Source: Gyromitra esculenta (taxonomy: Eukaryota; Ascomycota; Pezizomycetes; Pezizales; Discinaceae). From it: a stretch of 64,000 bases of DNA. The stretch lies in the NCBI GenBank assembly GCA_038503075.1, contig JBCAML010000011.1:1550001-1614000 (forward strand). Reading direction: 5' to 3'. Each line of letters begins with the position of its first letter. Positions within the stretch are counted from its first letter, which is position 1. Below the pieces are notes generated by a model, which saw only the letters and a program-made list of their open reading frames with translations, searched no databases and was not told the origin of the DNA. Both the position numbers and the translations under genes were made by a program. Positions 10,098-21,523 of the stretch are shown here, piece by piece.

Positions 10098-13000
10098 ATG
10101 ACGGGCGACGCAGCAGATCTAGAGCCAATCTCGCGGCAATTCACGAACAGGACTGGAGCAACCGGCGCGACAGCTACGACTGGCGAGCATTCATTTAGAG
10201 ATGGTACGGTTAACAGGGGGCTTGTGGAGCTTTGGAAACTGTTTGGTTGAACTAACGTACATCAAACCACAGAAGAAGTCAGATGTGTTAGACCACGACT
10301 GAGCATACCACTGAAAGGAGGTCCGTTTCTATCATCGCTAGTCGAAACTGGAAAACTTGAGCGCTTACAGAGGTTTTGTTGATTGTAGCACGTATCAGAA
10401 GCCCTGGGCCGCAGTGGCATAAGGAGTATACAGCCGAAAGCAAGACTCAGCCAAGAGTTTTGATGATTGATTATCTGCAAGGAGGTCCGTTATTTGGAGT
10501 TTTTTATATCTACGCTATCGAGCTGGGCGGGGTGGGTAAATAAAGTTTGGACGACTGACGCTGTGAATAGACAGTTTAATTACCGAAGCAACACGGAAGG
10601 AGTCCGACGCTTCTTCTGAAACGAAACGACCCGAACCCACAGTACGCGTACTTGCGCAAGAAATCCACGATCTTGGGACCTTGAGAGCAGTGTACAGAGA
10701 GGTCTATTCCTCCACGCCCTGTTGGTATCCACTTCGGGAGTTAACAGTCGATACAGAAGCGGGACCCAAAAGGCGCACTAAGAGTTTTGTATGAAACTAT
10801 TGTTCCAGCAGTATTCCATAAAATAAAGAATAAAACACTGATTAAGATTCAACGTCTGAACAGCCACGTACAAAACTGCTCCTGGGCGACGAGATTCCTT
10901 GTGCACAAATTCCGCATTAAAGACGACGACGAGCTGGTGGGACTTCCAGAATTTGGTGATTGGTTACTTCAAAAGAAGCCACAACGACGTGCCGGGAAAC
11001 CGTTAATGGTTGGAAAATCATGGAAGACTACGAGTGACCCTTGGAGAGGTTGGTTATTTCCGCACTACCACCAGGAGGCAATCCAGTAACAGTTGGAGCT
11101 TGTGCTAGGTGTTACGAAGTGTTCGTTTGGAATGGATTATATGAAGCATTACACCTGCCCAGACGCAGAATCGCAAATGGATAAAGAAGAACGAGTGCTA
11201 GGATTGATGGGGTATGATGCAAATGGTACCAGTCACAACAAGACCCTTAATGCCCAATTACAGAAACCCTCGCATAGACCAAAGGATCAACCAATTCACT
11301 TTTTTTTAAAAAAAAAAAAATCAATGAAAACAAAAGCCTTTCTTTCACCGAAAAAGTTCTAACCTGGCTATATCCACATCTTAGATAATGCTGTCCATCT
11401 CTACAACGTCTTCTCCCAGCGTCTTTCTGTTTATGTTCAGTACTACGCCCCGGATCTCCACACCCCCGGTCCCGATTTTATCCCTCCGTACCGCGACGTC
11501 TCCCGACTTGACGAAGTCTACGATAACGGGAATACCATCATCGTATTTGATTCCAGCCATACGAAATCAATCGAAAATACGCTTTTGGCCGCGAGAGGAG
11601 AGTGGGAAAGTCGCTGGCGCAGATTACCATTTACTATGAACCATGAGGTGGGAATAAACATTGACGCGATGGCTCTAGAATGTATGAAGGCGATTACGCA
11701 AGATATATTTAAAGCCGTCGGGGAGTGTTGGCAAGATCTACTGGATGCTTCATGGGAGCATGTTAGTATTCTGGAAGAGAAGATTTATGAGCAGCCTGCA
11801 GACGAGAGTCGTGCACCAGAACTATGGCGGAATTCGGCACGTTGGTAGGAATTACACTTATATTCTGTGGAAACCCAATAATGGTACTAAAATTCCGTTT
11901 TTCCGGGGATGTAGGCTTAAGTATGAGAAACTAATGTTCACGCACATCGACATCGTAAACGACATGCGGAAGTATCTGGTTGATATCGACGGCGACAGAA
12001 GTGACGAGGGAGAGTGGTTGAAGGAAAGTCCGGAGGACTACCAGAGGCTAAGCAGTTTAATCGAAGAGGATTTAGTCAAACGAACCAACAATTTATCTGA
12101 ACTGGTACAACATTCCTCTAGCATAACCCAAGATCTACACCCATACTAACACCTTTAACCACAATATAGATGTACAAATCCGTAGCAATCAGAGATTCAC
12201 GACAATCACTACAACTAGGCACTAGCATGTGGAGGTAACCTTACCAACCACCCCCTCACCTATAACCAAAATCTAACCCCCCCTTCCCAACTACAGACTA
12301 TCATGGATCACCTTCATCTTCCTCCCCCTAACTTTCATAACCGGAGTCTTCGGCATGAATGTAGACCTATTCGAAAACAACCCAAAAATAAAATATTACT
12401 TCATCACCGTCTTCCCATTCGTAAGCAACCCTTTCCCTACCCCCCCCCCAGCATCCTTCTCCATCAACCAACTCACATCTATATAGATGATCTTCGTAAT
12501 CCTCGGCTGGTACACACTAAAACACTTCCTCGCCCGGCACCGCCAAACCCCGCAACAACGCGGAATCTACGAAGCCTTCTACACGGACCTCCACAACCGG
12601 CGTCCCGACCTCTGGACCCGGCAAGGCCCGCGCGAATACGTGCAGCCCGCCACTCGGTCGTCCAAGATAAAATGGTGGCTCATGCTCCGCTGGGCCAAAA
12701 CGAACAGGGTGCAGCCGCGCTCACTTACAGACGACGAGCCGATCGGTGGGTGGAACCGCGTGAAGCGGTATTTCGTGGCGCGGTGGACGGAGGAGATCCA
12801 ACTTAGCGATACAGGACGACCAGCCGATGCCGAGATGGGACTGATGCAAACTGGCGGCGGTGGCAGTGGCGGCGGCGGTGGCAGTGGGATTGCTGAGGCG
12901 CTGGAAGAGACTCTGGAGACTGCGGTCGGAGCCGTGGGCGTGGAAGTGCCCCCGTCGATAAGGCCGAGCATGGCACAGTTTGATGAAGATGGAGATCTTA

Positions 13001-13158
13001 TACCGGAAGCGGCGTATCCAGGCAGGATTAGTGGTGTTATGGTTGAGGAGAGGAGGGATACGGGCGAATTGATTGCAGAGGATAGGACGCGGGATGGTGG
13101 TGGTGATGCTACATTACAGGTTCCGCAGAGAGGGAGGACTGGCACTGGCGATACCTGA
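10098..13158 (+). CDS. CorA-like Mg2+ transporter, multi-exon (5' end unresolved)
   Basis: Fungal member of the CorA/Mrs2/Alr Mg2+ channel superfamily, expected to be a membrane protein. The 3' part is clear. Exons 11385-11844, 11915-12104, 12170-12234, 12297-12420 and 12487-13158 join in frame through introns of 70, 65, 62 and 66 bp. They encode RDSRQSLQLGTSMWRLSW, then TM1 ending in the diagnostic GMN motif (FITGVFGMNV), then TM2 (FVILGWYTL) and a long cytoplasmic tail with a Gly/Ser linker (GGGGSGGGGG). Upstream, coding signs continue. An open frame without Met at about 10576-10784 contains VRVLAQEIHDLGTLRAVY, and a possible start is the Met at 10098, spliced at about 10202 to 10273. Between 10.79 and 11.38 kb the frames shift and I could not close the model. 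The given start is therefore tentative and the N-terminal region may be damaged. Confidence 0.8.
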
Positions 13159-13637
13159 TAGTGACGAGCGAGGTCGTTTATTCTGGGCGTTGAAATGAGC
13201 GCTTTCGAGCTATATACCACTGTTGTATTTTTTTTTTGACTTCAAGTTTTGTTTTTTATATATGCGTCTTGTAGGATTTTAGTTCCATTCCCATAAATAA
13301 GCTACTACTTCATCAACAGTCACTCGACTATGAAGAAACGCCAAGGCGAACGTCATAACCATCATCCAAATCCTGCCCATTACCCAAGTAACACTCCGCC
13401 GGGAACGATAGACGAACTTGAATATTTGTCATGCATCCCATTATCACCCCTACCTGAATCTACCACCTTCTAAAACTACGAGGGAAAAATATATCATACA
13501 ACAGCCACCCTTCTCATTCATCCTAAAGCAAGCTTAAGCTTTTAACAAAGACCATCAAAAGAAACAAACGCCATTCCATGCCACACATCCTTAAAATTCA
13601 CTATAAAAAAAATTCTCACCCACGGACCACAAACTAA
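13159..13637. other. Tail-to-tail intergenic spacer
   Basis: Lies between the 3' ends of the CorA-like gene (+) and RAD54 (-). It holds T-rich and A-rich tracts consistent with 3' processing signals on both strands, and no gene. Confidence 0.5.
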
Positions 13638-16251
13638 TCAATGTGAAATATACTGAAAACAACTACTGACCACCCCTTGCCCACTCTCCTGCCTCAACAA
13701 CAAATCCTGGATCTTCTCCAACCCACCCCCTTTTGCATCACTAAAGTGATTCCACGTGCTCGTATCACCATACAGCATAGCAGGCGCTTTAACAATTTGT
13801 CGCCAGTCCTTGCAGCGTTTGCATTTAAACGTGTCGTGGGTATCACTATTTGTATCTGGATGAAACTCAAACAGCTGCTTCAGTGCATCGAGCCCGAAAT
13901 GTCGTTCTACGTCTTCCCCACCGTCGACTACGCATGATGATAGTGATTGTTTATGGGATTGGCGCTGGAATATCTTCTCTTCGATGGTTCCAGCAGCGAT
14001 GAAACGATAGACGAAGCAGTCCTTCTTTTGACCATCACGCCAGACACGGGCTAGGGCCTGTTGATCTGCGGCGGGATTCCAATCTGGGTCGAATAGCACA
14101 AGACGGTTTGCGCCGATAAGGTTAAGACCACAGCCACCAGCTTTCGAGGATAGAAGGAAGACAAATTCCTCGCCATCAGGGTTATTGAATTTGTCAACAA
14201 GCTTCTGACGCTTATTAACATTCATGGAACCGTCGAGACGCAGCGAGCCGTAACCGCGGGAACGGCAGAGGCGCTCGAAGATGTCGAGGGTCTGGGTGTA
14301 ATTGCTGATTAGGACGATCTTATCGTTTGTATCTTGACGAATACGCGCGAGCATGCGATCAAGGACTTGCATTTTGCCCGAGTACCAGGTTTTGACTTCG
14401 CGGTCGCGGGAGGAACGGGCGTCTTTGGGAGTATAGTCTTCGGGGAAGAGAGAGTCGCAGCCGGGGAGATCGTCGGGAAGGTCGAGCAGGTCAGGGTGGT
14501 TGCAGAGTTTCTTGAGGAGGCCAATGGCCTTGAGGGGCTGGGAACCTTTACCACGGAGGAGGGACTTGATTTCGGGTGAGGTGATGAAATACCTGTAGAG
14601 TGATTCTTGGAATGGAGCAAGTTTGCAAAATACGACGTGTTCGTATTTGACGGGGAGATATTTGGATAGAATGTCGTTCGTGCGACGGATAATGAAGCGG
14701 TTGACGAGCTCAGCGAGCTCCTTGAGGCAGGCATCGCCCTTTTTTCGATCTTCTTCCGAGCCGTCCGCATCACGGCCTCGAAGGATCGGAAGCTCGTATT
14801 TCTTACGGAAGTCGAGGCGGGTCCCGAGGAGGTTGGGGTTGGCAAAGTTAAGAAGGGAGAAGTATTCCGAGAGGTCGTTCTGGATAGGAGTTCCAGAAAG
14901 GATGACACGACGGTCAACATTGAGGGCGGTGAGGGCGGTAAAGGTTTGGGATTCTCCGTTTTTGAGACGATGTCCCTCGTCGCAGAGGAGGAGACCAATT
15001 GGTACACCGGCAAGTTCACCGGCATTGAGACGGAGCGTCTCGTAGGACACAATAAGAACAGGGCGGACAACACTGCGACCACTAGCAATTGCCCATTGCT
15101 TCAACTGAGCAGTGAGTTCGGCTTTCGAAGCTTTTCCGTCGATAGCAAAGGGTGTGACAGTGTCTTTCCCGAGCCATTTGACAAGCTCATTGGCCCAGTT
15201 GCGGACAAGTGAAGAAGGACATGCAATCACGCATTTCTGAATCGTTGACTTCCCAGGCTCAGGAGATTGCTTCAAAAGGGTCCACATAAGTGCAATGCAC
15301 TGGAGTGTTTTCCCTAGACCCATCTCATCGGCCATGATACAACCATTCGCCCTCGAATCAATCATGCCCGTAACGCATTTATACAAAAACTAAACTCATC
15401 ATCAACCCCAATCCCAAGAAATCAGATGAAAGGGAGGTGGAACAAACCTTGACACCCTCAACCTGATGCGGCCTCAGCACCTTCGCCAACCTCGGATCAA
15501 TAACCACCGGCACCTTCGGTACCTCCTCCTTCGCATCCTTATTCAACCCCAATATATCCGCCAAGCTCCGATGAATCTTCGACACAGTCTGAATCTTCAC
15601 CTCACCGTCCTCCTCCGTGATCTCAACCTTCTTATCGTCAACCGTAGGATCATACAACACGATCGCAAACTCTCCGCTCGGATCATGCAGCGGCCTCGCA
15701 ATAAACCCAGCCCGCTTCCTCATCCCGAGTGCAGGTGCAGGACGCTGTGCGTTATATCCACCCGCATTCTTATCGATCAGGGGTACGGCGAACCGCTGCC
15801 GGAAGGTTGTGTCTTTGTCTTTCGGCTTGAATACTGGGAACGCTTTATTCTTTTCGAGGTTGCCGAGTACGATGCGGACCTCTGGTTTAGGAGTATCGTC
15901 GTCAGAGCCGTTGCCGTCTTGGCCCTTGTAGGAGACTTTACGTTTTTTGCGGGCGGGCATGGCGAGCTGGCGGGTCTGAGGGGCGGAGCCGGGGCATTTG
16001 AAGGGTTTGACGAGATTCGTAAGAGTTGTGGTTGAGGTGGCGGAACCGTGGAGACGAGTGGCGGTGCGTTTTAGCGGGGTCTTGGTGTTTTCGTCAGCGG
16101 TTACCGAGAGCTTCTTGGGACGGTGCATTGCGAGGATGGGATCGGTGGTGGAATTGGTGGAGATGGTGGTGGAGGAGGGAGGGAGGAGGAGGAGAGGAGA
16201 GGAGAGGGGAAGATAGGGAGACGTGATGTCGCGAGGGGAGAGACGCGTCAA
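13638..16251 (-). CDS. RAD54: DNA repair and recombination protein RAD54 (Snf2-family ATPase)
   Basis: Snf2-family translocase that works with Rad51 filaments in homologous recombination in the nucleus. Two exons, 16251-15448 and 15389-13638, are separated by a 58-bp intron; the joint EGVK/FLYKC is in frame and gives 851 residues. A later Met at 16128 (MHRPKKLSV) would give 810 and may be the real start, since the first 41 residues are low-complexity Ser/Thr/Leu/Pro. Basic NLS-like PARKKRKVS precedes the helicase. Motifs: Walker A DEMGLGKT (289-296), DEGH box (405-408), LSGTPIQNDL, then motifs V/VI in SKAGGCGLNL and QALARVWRDGQ. The C-terminus ends in FQYISH, as in Rad54 proteins, so the gene looks complete. 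It is not the related Rdh54 or Ino80 type, judging by the short insert and the C-terminal KCKRC motif. Confidence 0.97.
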
Positions 16252-17756
16252 AGTGCTGGCGTGCCGTAATCACGAGATTTCCGAAACACTGAGTCATTAC
16301 CATAGACACATCTAGATTCAGCGGCGTCTTGGCGTGCATATTGCCTCATCTCGCCGCATATTATCTTATCTTATCGCCGTGATCCAGGAAACGTCTGATC
16401 TCCGAGGTGCGTCTCCAGCGGTGGACCTGCTGTCCTTGACAACTGCTCCAGCTTCACCCGGGTTTCTTCTGCATGCTGCCTCGCCGAATCCACGGGTTAT
16501 TCGAGTGATAATTCATGAACTACTAGCAGTTACTTCCATCCGATTCTTACCTCACCCCATCACACATTCGAACCGCAATAATTGCTCAAGTTCGTAAATA
16601 TTTGCAAGCCAATGAGCTCCCGAGGCTGTGGAGAATTCTCCATGGTAAGCCGAAAAGGCAATTGGTAGAAAATTGTCCCCACATGGACTCCGGTACGCTC
16701 ACGCTAAGGAATATCGATTACGTTTTCTAGAAATACCTCAAGGACATCTAATTGGGCTGTAGGTGCCACTACTGCCTGAAGAGTAGTGTGACTGGAAATA
16801 AGGTTAGTGTACTTACATGTAGTTGGCATATATGTAGCCTATAGCGCCTCTGTTAACAGTTCTCTGCTACAGATGTGGTGCTTTCCCTTTGTTCCACTTA
16901 GGCCAACGCAGTCCCAGGCACAAGAGCCAATTGACCCATCTACGCCAGTTAAGGCCTCGAACTGCAATAGACAGCATCAATTGAGACGATAGAACGGACA
17001 GCTACCCCCCAGATCATCGCTAAAAACCCACCCATCCCACCAAGCTTAGCCGGCGATACTCACCCACCGCCCCTAGGGATTCCGTTCGAAATAGCCTCAC
17101 GATAGATTACACTGGGATCTATCCCAGCCCAAGCGAGCCACGGAACGACAGAGAGAGCGACAGCTCACCCGCCACCTTGATCCAGCCTAGCCCAGGAACC
17201 ACCCCGTACACTAGCCAACGCTCGCACGCGATAAAACCGTCCTGAAGCTGGACATGTCAGGAACCGAAACCAAGAAATAAGCTTCCGATCCATCCCTTGG
17301 GACTGACTGAACCAGGCCCCGTGCAACCCGAACCACGCAGCACGACCTGATTTACGTATATGTACCAGCTCCATGTGCACACATCGCAGTAGAATCCGCC
17401 CTGCTACTGCCATCCGAACCACACGCACGAGTCACTTACCGTATCCGTCCATCCGTCCCATCGCGTCTCTAAAATAAGACATACATGTAGCTTTACGTGC
17501 ATCCAACGGCCCCAACCCCCCCCCGTTGCGCAACACAGCCTCGTGGAAAAAAAGGAAGGAGTGCAAACCGCTGCTCGGCAACCGGATGCTTTTGTTTACC
17601 GCGCGAGATACTTAGGTTACCCGCATGTCAACCCAGCCAACCAATCCATCCAACCGCCAAACCTCCTCTCGCTCGCTCGCTCGCTCTCCCCGTGTAATCC
17701 AGATACCCACGATACCCCAACGCTGGAATTCTGCCCCCCAGCACATGTCCACAGCC
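16252..17756. other. Divergent intergenic region
   Basis: Lies between the RAD54 start and the proline-rich gene start, so it should hold both promoters. Short frames (16334-16597, 16807-16992) show no motifs. TACATGTA palindromes lie at about 16814 and 17481. A C-rich run occurs near 17516. Confidence 0.4.
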
Positions 17757-18773
17757 ATGAACCCATTCCGGAAGAAGTCCCTCGAGTCCGAGTCCTCCAA
17801 TCCCCCCCCACCGCCCACAATTCAGACCCCGACGAGCCCCCCGCCAGTGGCCCCGCGTCGTCGCCGTTCCCAACGAGCTCCCAGCAGCCCCAACACCGAC
17901 CCGTTCAACCCTACTCCCTCCGACTCGGACTCGGATTCCCGCACTAACCCGTTCGTCGGTCCACAGCCCGCGCGCCAGTCGCTCGATGCCGAAGCCTTCA
18001 AACGCCTCATGCTAACCGGCATATCCCCGCAAACAGACACATCAACAGACACATCCAGCGTCTCGCGCCACTCCCTCTTCGAGCCCATTATCGAATCCTC
18101 AACCCCACGCACGAGCCACGAACTCTCCGACGAAGACCCCCGCACCACGCGCGCTAAACTACCTCCCCCACCTCCTAAACCACGATCCCGCAGCGGTGGT
18201 AGCGGTAAATCACCCATATCACCCGGCTCCCCGCCCGGTAGACCGGAATCTGTATACTCACTTTCAGACCGACTACCTCCACCCCCTCCACCACCCCCTC
18301 CACCACCAGCACCCCCGGTATCCCCGCCATCCCCTGTTCCATCGCTACAAAAACGAATAGCGCCCTCTCCGCCCCTCTCCCGTCGACACTCAATCCAGTC
18401 GCGACCATCCCTCCGGATCGAACCCGAGCGCCCACTTACCCCCCTCGGAGGAGGAGGAGGCGGAGGTGGAGGAGGAAAAACTAAAGCACCCCCGCGCCCG
18501 CCGGTGCGGAGGATGAAGAGCGTTAGTGTAAGGCCAGGCCACGGGAGAACGCTGAGTATGGTTGTTGGCACTATATCCTCACCGCCGCCACCACCGCCGC
18601 CGCCGCCTCCTCCTCCGGTACCGAGGAGTAGAGCGGGCTCTGTAGAAACGGCAATAGACACACAAGTAGAGGAACTGGATATTTTGGTGGATTTGCAGAA
18701 GTTACAGAGGGAGGTGGATGAGCTGCGGGGTAAATATGAAGGACGGAAAGTATCGGGCGTGGAAGGGATGTAA
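17757..18773 (+). CDS. Proline-rich protein with NPF motifs (hypothetical)
   Basis: A single open frame. An upstream Met at 17625 is in frame, but the Met at 17757 (MNPFRKKSLESE) was preferred, which gives 338 residues; the upstream part looks like leader sequence. The protein is Ser/Pro-rich and probably disordered, with two long polyproline runs (about 11-12 Pro each), a Gly-rich run, and NPF-type motifs (MNPF, TNPF), which in other proteins bind EH domains. A short conserved-looking stretch DAEAFKRLMLTG lies about residue 75. The last 35 residues (LDILVDLQKLQREVDELR) should form a coiled coil. Polyproline tracts suggest a profilin or SH3 partner, perhaps linked to actin or endocytosis; this is inference. 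Codon use in the polyproline tracts favours CCN with G/C-rich thirds. Confidence 0.75.
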   Translation: MNPFRKKSLESESSNPPPPPTIQTPTSPPPVAPRRRRSQRAPSSPNTDPFNPTPSDSDSDSRTNPFVGPQPARQSLDAEAFKRLMLTGISPQTDTSTDTSSVSRHSLFEPIIESSTPRTSHELSDEDPRTTRAKLPPPPPKPRSRSGGSGKSPISPGSPPGRPESVYSLSDRLPPPPPPPPPPPAPPVSPPSPVPSLQKRIAPSPPLSRRHSIQSRPSLRIEPERPLTPLGGGGGGGGGGKTKAPPRPPVRRMKSVSVRPGHGRTLSMVVGTISSPPPPPPPPPPPPVPRSRAGSVETAIDTQVEELDILVDLQKLQREVDELRGKYEGRKVSGVEGM

Positions 18774-19569
18774 TTGCGGTTAAATTATTTATTTATTATT
18801 ATTAAGGAAGGTTGGAGGGGGAGGGGGAGGGGGGTTTCTTTTGTGTGTGGGTATGTGTTTGTTTGGAAAGCTTGATAAGCGGTTTTTTATTTTTTATATT
18901 TTTATTTTTTTAGGGGGGGGTTTGGAAGTTTGATTTTTCTTCTTCTGGTTTGTTTGGTTTGTTTGATTGGCTGGGTTGGGTTGGGTTGGATTTATTTATG
19001 GTGGTATTGCGGGTTGCGGGTTGCGGGTATAGATGGGTATATCATATAGCATGAGAGCTACTACCACCACTACTACTACCACTACTGGTACGATTACCTA
19101 TTGCTATTGCTACGGGAATATTATGGCTGTGCTAGCATAGCGAGCTATAGCTTTTTTTTTTTTTTCCCTTTCTCTTTCTGTTTTGCACTTCGAGACTTTA
19201 TAGGGAGGGTAGGAGCGGATACCTATATATATGTGCCTATGCGAGATACGTAATACATGAGTATGGATGATGCGGGGTGATCTAGAAGACTAGAACAGAT
19301 GGGCGGGTTGATACTGTAAATTGGGCTGGGTAACCAAACGTGTGTGGAAATGATCCATCTTCATGCTGTGGATCTACCAAGGTATCTGGGTGCTGGTACG
19401 TACGACCCAGACATTAGAGGGATTACATTGTAGATATTAGTTGGGTTGGTGCGCCTTTTTTCATCATAGTGTGATCTTGAATTGCTCTAGTGAAGCTCGG
19501 GTATGTTTCTTACAGAAGGAAAATATGTTCATTGTGTAAATGATGTATACGCTAAGCGATTTCAGGCCT

Positions 19570-19668
19570 AAAAGAAATAAACCGAATTGGTACATGTAAT
19601 TTTGCTTTTGGTACTAAAAAAGAAATAAACCGAATTGGTATATGTAATTTTGCTTTTGGTGCTAATAA
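19570..19668. repeat. 48-bp tandem duplication
   Basis: The segment beginning AGAAATAAACCGAATTGG at 19573 recurs at 19621 with only a few substitutions, followed in both copies by a T-rich TTTTGCTTTTGGT. Period is 48 bp, two copies. Confidence 0.85.
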
Positions 19669-19723
19669 AGAAAAAGTTGTCCTGTTGGGACTATTCACAG
19701 CTGGTGGCTGGATGCATACAGGT

Positions 19724-19921
19724 ATGGCGCGAGAAGTCTTAGGGGGCAAGTGTGTCAAGGCCCAGGATACCGGCTGTAGAAAGAAAAAATATTCGAACCT
19801 AAGTCACCGACTATTATTCTAGATCTAGGGTCAGCAACACTAAACTACTAGTTCTAGGTTGGTGGTTGGTTGAAATAATTGAACCTTGGCACACTTGCCC
19901 CCCTAAGACTTCTCACACCAT
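19724..19921. mobile_element. MITE-like element with ~37-bp terminal inverted repeats
   Basis: The left end (ATGGCGCGAGAAGTCTTAGG onward) is the near-perfect reverse complement of the right end, over about 37 bp, differing at a few positions. The element is 198 bp with no coding capacity. A target-site duplication was not clear. Probably a non-autonomous DNA transposon. Confidence 0.65.
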
Positions 19922-19998
19922 GGGTTTCTGCTTTGAACAGGATGATTGGTGTAACTAACCGTTTTCGGACATCCGAACCCTAATCCTACCATGGATAT

Positions 19999-20730
19999 TT
20001 AAGTTTTCCATAATATAGCAGCAACACCCACAGCCAAACCAAATAGTCCCATCAACGCTCCAACGGCCAGAAATGCGGTTCCCATATTCTTCGAAGCTAT
20101 GCCTGCGGCAATACCGACCAGCAATAGAACTGCGAGCACGACAGTAACAAATAGCCAGAATATTCGCTTCTTGTTCAGGACTGTTCTCAGTGAAACAACA
20201 ATTTGCGATGAGGGTGTGTTTTGGGATGGCGACGAGAAAATTATGAGATTGGCGTTTTGAGCAGAAACACTATAAAATTCTTGAGGGTTGTAGAAAGCTT
20301 CAGTAAGTTGACTATCGCTGATAATCGTATTTGATTTAACTTGTACTGGGAAGTTTTGACTTTCGAGGTCGTATGTAGGAGACTATGAATACTACAATTA
20401 GTTGACCATTTCTCGGATGCGGAGGAGTAGGGTCAGGCTTTAACATACATAATCTATAGTCGCTCGCTCAACGACGGCTTTTGAGATGAAGCGCCCCAAC
20501 CAGGATTTCGGTAAGAATTCTTGGTCCTGTCTTTTCGCTCGCTCCATCAGGGCCCCTAAAGAATCGGATATGTTGATAGAAATATTGTAGAAATTTCCAG
20601 TAGTGCTGTTGAGTTTATGAAAGGCGAATCCCCATTTAAGCTGGACGCCCTGACCCTGGCTAGCTGCCTCAGGTGGTATGTGATTTAACTCCACCGCATT
20701 CTCAGGCTGATTCGCATCTCTGTTGTTCAT
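19999..20730 (-). CDS. Orphan protein with two C-terminal membrane segments
   Basis: Two exons, 20730-20449 and 20382-19999, are joined over a 66-bp intron (donor GTATGT) and give 221 residues. The N-terminal half is soluble and polar (LKWGFAFHKLNSTTGNF, then ISINISDSLGALMERAKR). The C-terminus carries two adjacent hydrophobic helices, FWLFVTVVLAVLLLVGIAAG and AFLAVGALMGLFGLAVGVAA, separated by SKNMGT, and ends in LWKT. There is no signal peptide, so this looks like a tail-anchored hairpin membrane protein. No family is recognised. The intron removes a stop and the frame continues for 127 codons, which supports a real gene. Confidence 0.75.
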
Positions 20731-20970
20731 TGTGAAGAAATGGATAATGGTAGCGATGAATTAGGGTTGATGTGATATCTAAGGTCTTGTGAATGAAGTA
20801 CAGTAGGTAGATAATTTAGAGGGTAGTGGAAGAAGAGAAGAATAACCTCCATCTGTTTGAAAACCTTCCATTTTTAAATATATTTGTTAGGAGGGCCAGT
20901 GCTATGTGACTTGAGAGGCTGGCGTGTGTCGCGTCAGCTATTCCGCAGCCAAACGAGCTAGGTGGGAAAT

Positions 20971-21065
20971 GGAGGGAGAGCGAAGAGGGAGAGCGAAGGT
21001 GGAGAGCAAAGGCGGAGAGCGAAGGTGGAGAGCGAAGAGGGAGAGCGAAGAGGGAGAGCGAAGGT
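20971..21065. repeat. 13-bp minisatellite (GGAGAGCGAAGGT-like)
   Basis: About seven tandem units of GGAGAGCGAAGGT or GGAGAGCGAAGAG. Related partial units recur at about 21172-21197 and 21283. It lies upstream of the orphan membrane-protein gene, on its 5' side. Confidence 0.9.
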
Positions 21066-21380
21066 TAGAGTGAGATGGATTGTGACCAGGTTAGCAACAA
21101 TACATTAACGAAGCCCTCGAGGGCCACATGGGATAAGCAAGGTTACAACAGATCGGATGCATGATGGAGTAGAGAGCGAAGGTGAAGAGCGAAGGGCGGT
21201 AGACAAAAAGAAGTATGTGATATGACACGTACATATTAGCTGCGGTTGTGGACGGTGGGGGTTGGGGCGATCATGAAGCGGAGATGGAGAGCGGGCCTAT
21301 CTGAGGTTTCGTAGCCTTGTTCCTTGTAAGCCCTCCGGCATGGTTTCATCGTCACCTAGTCTATCTACTGTATTGTCAAC

Positions 21381-21523
21381 AGCGTATGGCAAAAAAAGAT
21401 CGAGAAACCTGACAGGGTTCTGTGGCTAATCCAACTGCTAGAATCTTCCTCGAAAACTCTGGGGAGCCAATAACAGCCCCGAATCTTAAGTCTCATATTT
21501 CTCGATCTTTTTTACCATACGCT
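21381..21523. mobile_element. MITE-like element, 26-bp inverted repeats
   Basis: AGCGTATGGCAAAAAAAGAT and its following GAGAAA at the left end are mirrored by the reverse complement ending at 21523. Size 143 bp. The centre has a short open frame that is not protein-like. No clear target duplication. Confidence 0.65.

Larger units (their letters stand above)
18774..19998. other. Low-complexity 3' region with short repeats
   Basis: Immediately downstream of the proline-rich gene are G-rich and T-rich tracts, TTGGG-type repeats near 18975 and GGTTGC repeats near 19010. A 48-bp tandem duplication and a MITE-like element follow (listed separately). No gene is supported. Confidence 0.5.

Noticed and set aside
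12303..12806. 167-codon plus-strand frame rich in Pro, His and Arg
   Set aside because: Reads the CorA membrane exons out of frame; the correct frame gives GMN and two membrane helices.
12579..13220. 213-codon minus-strand frame opposite the CorA tail
   Set aside because: Shadow of the Gly/Ser-linker and GC-rich codons of the transporter.
14309..15088. 259-codon frame on the minus strand within RAD54
   Set aside because: Ser/Pro/Thr-rich out-of-frame shadow of the RAD54 exon, which carries all helicase motifs in another frame.
17822..18661. 279-codon Gly-rich frame on the minus strand
   Set aside because: It is the antisense image of polyproline and Ser-rich codons of the real plus-strand gene.
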